Positions 4,870 through 8,865 of a stretch of 8,865 bases of DNA are shown here, one piece after another. This DNA comes from Pseudomonadota bacterium (GTDB lineage Bacteria > Pseudomonadota > Alphaproteobacteria > Acetobacterales > Acetobacteraceae): the NCBI GenBank assembly GCA_021807975.1, contig JAKBCJ010000177.1:1-8865 (forward strand), read 5' to 3'. The notes under the pieces are model-generated. The model searched no databases. It was not told the DNA's origin and worked only from the letters and a program-made list of their open reading frames with translations. The position numbers and the translations under genes are program-made. Numbering within the stretch: position 1 is the stretch's first letter; each line of letters opens with the position of its first letter.

Positions 4870-6501
4870 ATGTCTGTAGCCAACAAGCTGTTCGCGGCGC
4901 CCGGGATCGAAGCCGCATCGCCGCCGAACCTGGCGACCCCGTCCGGCATCGAGGTGCCGCTGGTCGCGACCGCTGCCGACCACGACACCGTCAGCGAAGG
5001 CATGCCCGGTCAGTTCCCGTTCACCCGCGGCATTTTTGCCGACGGCTATCGCGGCCGGTTGTGGACAATGCGGCAGTACTCAGGCTTCGGAACCGCCGAG
5101 GAATCGAACCAGCGCTACAAATTCCTGCTTGCCGGCGGCCAAACCGGGCTGTCGGTGGCACTCGACCTGCCGACCCAGTGCGGCTACGACCCGACCGATC
5201 CGATGGCCCGGCCCGAGGTTGGCAAGGTGGGCGTGTCGTTGTCCAATCTGGGCGATATGGAGGTGCTGTTCGACGGTATCGACCTCGCTGGCATTTCCAC
5301 CTCGTTCACCATCAATGGCACGGCGGCGATCATCTATGCGATGTATGTCGCCTGTGCCGACAAGCAGGGCGTGCCGCGCTCCAAGCTGACCGGCACCATT
5401 CAGAACGATATCCTGAAGGAATACGTCGCCCGCGGCACCTGGATCTTCCCCGTTCGCCCATCGATGCGGCTGATCGCCGATTCGATCTTATATGCCAACG
5501 ACGTCACGCCGCGCTTCAACCCGATCTCGATCGCCGGCGCCCATGTGCGCGACGCCGGCTGCACCGCGGTGGAGGAAATTGCCTACACGCTGGCCAACGG
5601 CCTCGCCTACGTCGATGAACTGATCGCGCGCGGTGGCAACGTCGAGAAATTCGCCAGGCGGCTAAGCTTCTTCTTCTACGTTCACATGGATTTTTTCGAG
5701 GAAGTCTGCAAGTTCCGCTCCGCCCGCCGTCTTTGGGCCAGGCTGTTGAAGCAGCGCTATGGCGTGACCGATGAAAAGGCGCTGCTGTTCCGCTTCGGCG
5801 TGGTCTGCGGCGGCTCCTCTCTGACGGCGGCCCAGCCGTATAACAACGTGGTGCGGGTGGCGGTGGAAACCATGGCGGCCGTCATGGGCGGCGCGCAGTC
5901 GATCTTCACCGCGGCCTTCGACGAAGCCACCCAGATCCCGACGGAGTTTTCAGCCGGACTGGCACTGCGGACGCAGCAGGTCATCGCCTGCGAGAGCGGC
6001 ATTTCCCGCAGCGTCGATCCGCTCGGCGGCAGCCATCTGGTGGAGTTCCTGACCGATCGGATGGAAGCCGAAATCGAGAAGGTGATGGGCGAGATCGACG
6101 GTTACGGCGGGGTAATCAAGGCAATCGAGGACGGCTGGCTGCAGGCACGCCTCGCTGAACGGGCGTTGGAACGCAAGATCGATGTGGACGAAAAGCGCAC
6201 GGTCATTGTCGGTGTCAACGCCTTTCAGCAAACCGGCGAAGGTGCGGCCACCGGCGAGGTGTTCCAAATGGACCCCGAGGCTGCCCGTCGTGTGCGAGAG
6301 CGCTTCGCCGCGATGATGGACCGACGCGACAACCCGGCAGCCGAACGATCGCTGGCACGGCTGGACGCGGCGGCGGCGAACGATCGGGAGAACCTCATGC
6401 CCTATCTGGTGGATTGCTGCCATGCCTATGCCTCCGTCGGCGAAATGACCGCCTGCCTGAAAAAACGATGGGGCGATTTCCAGGAGCCGATCCGGCTATG
6501 A
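4870..6501 (+). CDS. Adenosylcobalamin-dependent acyl-CoA mutase, large (substrate-binding) subunit; atypical active site
   Basis: Catalytic TIM-barrel subunit of a methylmalonyl-CoA-mutase-family enzyme that performs radical 1,2 carbon-skeleton rearrangements of acyl-CoAs in the cytoplasm. At 543 residues it matches split mutases (large about 540-560 plus small about 135), not fused forms. Family landmarks include RQYSGFGTAEESN (68-80), GTIQNDILKEYVARGT (175-190), RLSFFFYVHMDFFEEVCKFR (264-283), SLTAAQPYNNVVR (317-329) and LRTQQVIACESGISRSVDPLGGS (366-388). Against Propionibacterium methylmalonyl-CoA mutase recalled from memory, Tyr70, Gln178, Arg188, Asn217, His225, Arg264, Arg308 and Glu352 match Y89, Q197, R207, N236, H244, R283, R326 and E370. 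A224, G310, V312 and A348 replace Y243, H328, Q330 and N366. A97 argues against 2-hydroxyisobutyryl-CoA mutase, which has Asp there. Tyr70 with Arg188 suggests a carboxylated acyl group. The substrate is unassigned. It overlaps the small-subunit gene by four bases. Confidence 0.93.
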   Translation: MSVANKLFAAPGIEAASPPNLATPSGIEVPLVATAADHDTVSEGMPGQFPFTRGIFADGYRGRLWTMRQYSGFGTAEESNQRYKFLLAGGQTGLSVALDLPTQCGYDPTDPMARPEVGKVGVSLSNLGDMEVLFDGIDLAGISTSFTINGTAAIIYAMYVACADKQGVPRSKLTGTIQNDILKEYVARGTWIFPVRPSMRLIADSILYANDVTPRFNPISIAGAHVRDAGCTAVEEIAYTLANGLAYVDELIARGGNVEKFARRLSFFFYVHMDFFEEVCKFRSARRLWARLLKQRYGVTDEKALLFRFGVVCGGSSLTAAQPYNNVVRVAVETMAAVMGGAQSIFTAAFDEATQIPTEFSAGLALRTQQVIACESGISRSVDPLGGSHLVEFLTDRMEAEIEKVMGEIDGYGGVIKAIEDGWLQARLAERALERKIDVDEKRTVIVGVNAFQQTGEGAATGEVFQMDPEAARRVRERFAAMMDRRDNPAAERSLARLDAAAANDRENLMPYLVDCCHAYASVGEMTACLKKRWGDFQEPIRL

Positions 6502-6911
6502 GCATCGCAATGCCCCCGGCCCTCAAGGGCAAGCGAATCCTGGTCGCCAAGCCGGGCCTGGACGGGCACGACATCGGCGCCAAAATAGTCGCCCTGGCGC
6601 TGCGCGATGCCGGCGCCGAGGTGATCTACACCGGCCTGCGCAAAACACCTGAGTACATCGCCCGCACGGCCGTCGATGAGGACGTGGACGCTGTTGGGCT
6701 CAGCATTCTGTCCGGCAGTCATCTCCATCTGGTGGAGGAGACGATCGCCAGCCTGAAAGCGCTGGGCGCGGAGGACATTCCGGTATTCCTCGGCGGCACC
6801 ATCCCACTTGAGGACGAACCGGCGCTGCGCGCGTTGGGGGTGGCGCGCATCTTCACCAGCGAAATGACGCTGACGAGTGTGATCGCCGGGATGAAAGAGG
6901 TGCTGGGGTGA
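6498..6911 (+). CDS. Acyl-CoA mutase small subunit, B12-binding
   Basis: Supplies the cobalamin-binding Rossmann-like domain of the mutase; it binds B12 base-off/His-on and pairs with the large subunit. The 137-residue product has the full motif set: AKPGLDGHDIG at 17-27, giving the DxHxxG signature (Asp22, His24, Gly27), and Lys18 aligned with the active-site K604 of methylmalonyl-CoA mutase. LSIL at 68-71 provides the SxL motif and LGGTIP at 98-103 the glycine pair. The length is standard for split mutases. The ATG at 6498 overlaps the large-subunit TGA (ATGA), and AGGAG lies at 6482-6486. The overlap implies translational coupling and equal expression. M5 at 6510 is a less likely start. 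Unlike the large subunit, nothing in this domain looks unusual. Confidence 0.95.
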   Translation: MSIAMPPALKGKRILVAKPGLDGHDIGAKIVALALRDAGAEVIYTGLRKTPEYIARTAVDEDVDAVGLSILSGSHLHLVEETIASLKALGAEDIPVFLGGTIPLEDEPALRALGVARIFTSEMTLTSVIAGMKEVLG

Positions 6912-8035
6912 GCGGACCGCTGGCTGGCATCCGCGTTCTGGAAATCGGCCACATGCTGGCCGGACCGTACGGCGGCCTGCTGCTGGCCGATCTAGGTGCC
7001 GACGTGATCAAGATCGAGCCCGCGGCCGGCGACATCGGCCGCAGGGTCAGTCCGCATAAGATCGGCCCGCATAATACGTATTTCGCCAGCCTGAACCGCA
7101 ACAAGCGCAGTGTGACAATCGATCTCGGCTCGCCGGAAGGGCAGGCCGAACTGCACGAACTCTGCCGCACCGCGCATGCGATGCTGGTGAATTTGCGCCC
7201 GTCGGCGATCGTCAAGCTCGGGCTCACCTACAACGCCCTGCGCGCGGTCAACGAGAAGCTGGTTTGCGTTGCGCTGACCGGCTTCGGCCTGGACAGCCCG
7301 CTCGCCGAACGTCCAGCGTACGACTATATCGTTCAGGCCATGACCGGGGTGATGGAACTCACCGGCGAACCGGATGCGCCGCCAACCAAGACCGGCTACT
7401 CGGCCGTCGATAACTCGGCAGGGATCATGGCGGCCCTCGGTCTGCTGGCGAAAATCGTCGAGGGCACGGGCGGACAGGTGGATGTGGCAATGTACGATGT
7501 CATGCTGTCGCAGTTGAACTATCTTGCCTCCGCCTCGTTGAATGCCGGTGAGAAGATGCGGCGTTATGCCGGATCGGCACATCCCTACATCGTGCCGGCG
7601 CAGGTGTTCCGCACCAGCGACGGCTGGCTGACGCTGTTCATCACCCATGACGCCTTCTGGGCCAAATTCTGCAAGGAGGCCGGCCAGCCCGATTGGCTGA
7701 CGGATGAGCGTTTTGCCACCATGGCCGCGCGCACCGCCAATCGTGATACAGCCGTGCCGGCGATATCGGATGTGATAGCCCGGCGCACCACCGAGGATTG
7801 GGTGAGGCGATTGACCCCGGTGGGCGTGGTTGCCGCCGCTGTGGAGCCGCTGGAGACAGCACTGGGAAGCGAGCAGACAGAATGGCGCCGCATGGTCGTG
7901 GATATCCCGACCGATGGTGGGATGCTGCGCGCCGTCGGCAATCCAATCCGCATCGACGGCTGGGAATGCGAATATCGTGCGCCGCCGCTGCTCGGCGAAC
8001 ACGCCGATCTAATCCAGCGCCGGCACAGCACATGA
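6908..8035 (+). CDS. Family III CoA-transferase (CaiB/BaiF)
   Basis: Family III enzymes move CoA between carboxylic acids through an aspartyl-CoA intermediate, often using succinyl-CoA or an intermediate-specific donor. The 375-residue product is of normal length. It opens with LAGIRVLEIGHMLAGPYGGLLLADLGADVIKIEP (5-38). NRNKRSVTIDL follows at 63-73, and PAYDYIVQAMTGVMELTG at 136-153 carries the expected nucleophile Asp139. The GGQVDVAMYDVMLSQLNYLA stretch comes at 188-207. In the C-terminal region the usual GPVN-like turn reads VVAAAVEPL (307-315), a divergence that may bear on substrate choice. The start is GTG at 6908, overlapping the small-subunit stop (GTGA), with AGAGG at 6896-6900. Its place between the mutase and its GTPase implies it activates the mutase substrate or de-activates the product. 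The actual acids cannot be read from sequence. Confidence 0.93.
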   Translation: MSGPLAGIRVLEIGHMLAGPYGGLLLADLGADVIKIEPAAGDIGRRVSPHKIGPHNTYFASLNRNKRSVTIDLGSPEGQAELHELCRTAHAMLVNLRPSAIVKLGLTYNALRAVNEKLVCVALTGFGLDSPLAERPAYDYIVQAMTGVMELTGEPDAPPTKTGYSAVDNSAGIMAALGLLAKIVEGTGGQVDVAMYDVMLSQLNYLASASLNAGEKMRRYAGSAHPYIVPAQVFRTSDGWLTLFITHDAFWAKFCKEAGQPDWLTDERFATMAARTANRDTAVPAISDVIARRTTEDWVRRLTPVGVVAAAVEPLETALGSEQTEWRRMVVDIPTDGGMLRAVGNPIRIDGWECEYRAPPLLGEHADLIQRRHST

Positions 8036-8865
8036 ACCCGCCGGACCGCCGGCGGCTGTCTCGCCTGCTCAGCCGGCTTGCTAACGCGACGGTGCCGGAG
8101 GCACTGGCGATGGTCGATGGCGACGGCGACGGCGACGGCAGCGTGTGTCGTCGTGTCGGGGTAACCGGCGCACCAGGGGCTGGCAAAAGCAGCCTGCTCG
8201 GCAAATTGGCGCCGCATCGGCTGCGCGGGGACAACGATCTTGCGATCATCGCAATCGATCCGACCAGCCCGATCAGCGGCGGCGCCATTCTCGGCGATCG
8301 CATCCGTATGCAGGATCTGGCGACCGATCCGCACATCTACATCCGATCGCTCGCCAGCCGCGGCAGCACCGACGGCCTGGCGGACAACCTGCACGACATC
8401 CTCGCCGCGATTGACCGATTCCGCTTTGCCGAAGTAGTGATCGAAACGGTCGGCGTCGGCCAGGTGGAATACGCCATCCGTGGGCTGGTGGACACGCTGG
8501 TGTTGGTGCTGACCACCGGTTCCGGCGACCAGATTCAGGCGATGAAGAGCGGTATTCTGGAAACAGCCGATATCTACGTGATCAATAAGGCGGATATGCC
8601 CGGCGCACCGCGGATGATGGCCGATCTGAATACCGTGCTGAAGCAGCGTGTGCGCGGGCCGGCGGACTGGCCGCCGGCGATCGTGCGGACCTCGATGAAC
8701 GATGCCGCCAGCATCGCGCGGCTTTCGGCGGAGATCGACCGGCATCAGGCATGGATGGCGTCAGCCGGACAGCGGGTGGATTTGGCGGGCGAGCGGCGGC
8801 GGCGGCACGCCGCCAGCCTGATGGTCCGCCGTGTCGAGGAGATCATGAAGGCACTGCCCGCGGCG
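8032..8865 (+). CDS. meaB: MeaB/ArgK-type G3E GTPase, mutase chaperone (3' end beyond window)
   Basis: MeaB-family GTPases gate delivery of adenosylcobalamin to acyl-CoA mutases and help eject damaged cofactor. The 278 visible codons reach the window edge without a stop; about 40-60 C-terminal residues, including part of the dimerisation region, are probably missing. Motifs are Walker A GAPGAGKS (46-53), the family hallmark IDPTSPISGGAILGDRIRM (75-93), ETVGVGQ (138-144) and base-specificity NKAD (185-188). Small departures are TTGSGD (161-166), where a Pro-Gly is usual, and Val145 where Ser is common. A DGDGDGDG run (29-36) encoded by tandem hexamers lies just before the P-loop. The ATG at 8032 overlaps the CoA-transferase stop (ATGA). 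It has no clear ribosome-binding site, so translation is probably coupled. The operon position makes it the dedicated partner of this mutase. Confidence 0.93.
   Translation, partial: MNPPDRRRLSRLLSRLANATVPEALAMVDGDGDGDGSVCRRVGVTGAPGAGKSSLLGKLAPHRLRGDNDLAIIAIDPTSPISGGAILGDRIRMQDLATDPHIYIRSLASRGSTDGLADNLHDILAAIDRFRFAEVVIETVGVGQVEYAIRGLVDTLVLVLTTGSGDQIQAMKSGILETADIYVINKADMPGAPRMMADLNTVLKQRVRGPADWPPAIVRTSMNDAASIARLSAEIDRHQAWMASAGQRVDLAGERRRRHAASLMVRRVEEIMKALPAA
8116..8139 (+). repeat. Tandem hexamer repeat within meaB encoding (Asp-Gly)4
   Basis: Four units, GATGGC followed by three GACGGC, are tandem and in frame, encoding Asp-Gly repeats just N-terminal to the Walker A region. Each unit gained or lost would keep the frame, so length may vary between strains. 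Confidence 0.8.

Noticed and set aside
4716..5618. Plus-strand 300-codon frame starting at TTG 4716
   Set aside because: Out of frame with the mutase, which has a strong ribosome-binding site and full family motifs. This frame gives an Arg-rich motif-free product and begins inside the putative promoter.
4870..6911. Assignment as 2-hydroxyisobutyryl-CoA mutase
   Set aside because: The diagnostic Ile, Asp and Gln of that enzyme are Tyr70, Ala97 and Arg188 here, and the cluster has a CoA-transferase rather than an acyl-CoA ligase.
7585..8745. Minus-strand 386-codon frame across the CoA-transferase and meaB
   Set aside because: Both plus-strand genes carry complete family motifs. The antisense frame is a composition effect.
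1..8865. CRISPR arrays, insertion sequences, rRNA or attachment sites
   Set aside because: No regularly spaced repeats, transposase motifs, terminal repeats or RNA gene signatures were seen.

Overview
This is a GC-rich bacterial window whose codon use and protein sequences suggest an alphaproteobacterium, plausibly Rhodospirillales/Acetobacteraceae-like. That placement rests on general look only, as there is no rRNA or marker gene here. It has three functional blocks.

(1) Left block, minus strand, 1-1712: surface-polysaccharide or lipid-linked-sugar genes. Transcription runs from a GtrA-like membrane protein (1712-1266), past a possible 11-codon leader ORF (1218-1183), to a short polyprenyl-phosphate sugar-1-phosphate transferase (1123-437). 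A DPM-like family 2 glycosyltransferase (421 leftward) leaves the window. GtrA plus a polyprenyl-phosphate glycosyltransferase is a known pairing for making and flipping lipid-linked sugars.

(2) Middle block, plus strand, 1713-4360: a 135-bp divergent intergenic region carries a near-perfect 21-bp palindrome just after a weak promoter-like pair. It is followed by an unassigned multi-pass membrane protein (1848-2441) and a full-length selB, the selenocysteine-specific elongation factor (2483-4360). No selA, tRNA-Sec or selenoprotein is visible in the window. A hairpin ends three bases before the selB start codon. A non-coding gap (4361-4869) follows, with several inverted repeats and an AT-rich promoter-like patch.

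(3) Right block, plus strand, 4870-8865 (running off the edge): a tightly coupled operon, every junction a 4-base start/stop overlap. It encodes a B12-dependent acyl-CoA mutase large subunit, its separate B12-binding subunit, a family III (CaiB/BaiF) CoA-transferase and a MeaB/ArgK-type GTPase that would load or protect the mutase. The logic is an activation-rearrangement module: the transferase puts CoA on a free acid (or moves it off the product), the mutase performs a 1,2 carbon-skeleton rearrangement using adenosylcobalamin, and MeaB maintains the cofactor.

The most interesting observation is the mutase active site. By eye it keeps the Tyr and Arg that bind the carboxylate in methylmalonyl-CoA mutase, but four normally conserved pocket positions are replaced by small or aliphatic residues (A224, G310, V312, A348). 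This suggests a mutase for an as yet unassigned, probably bulkier, substrate.
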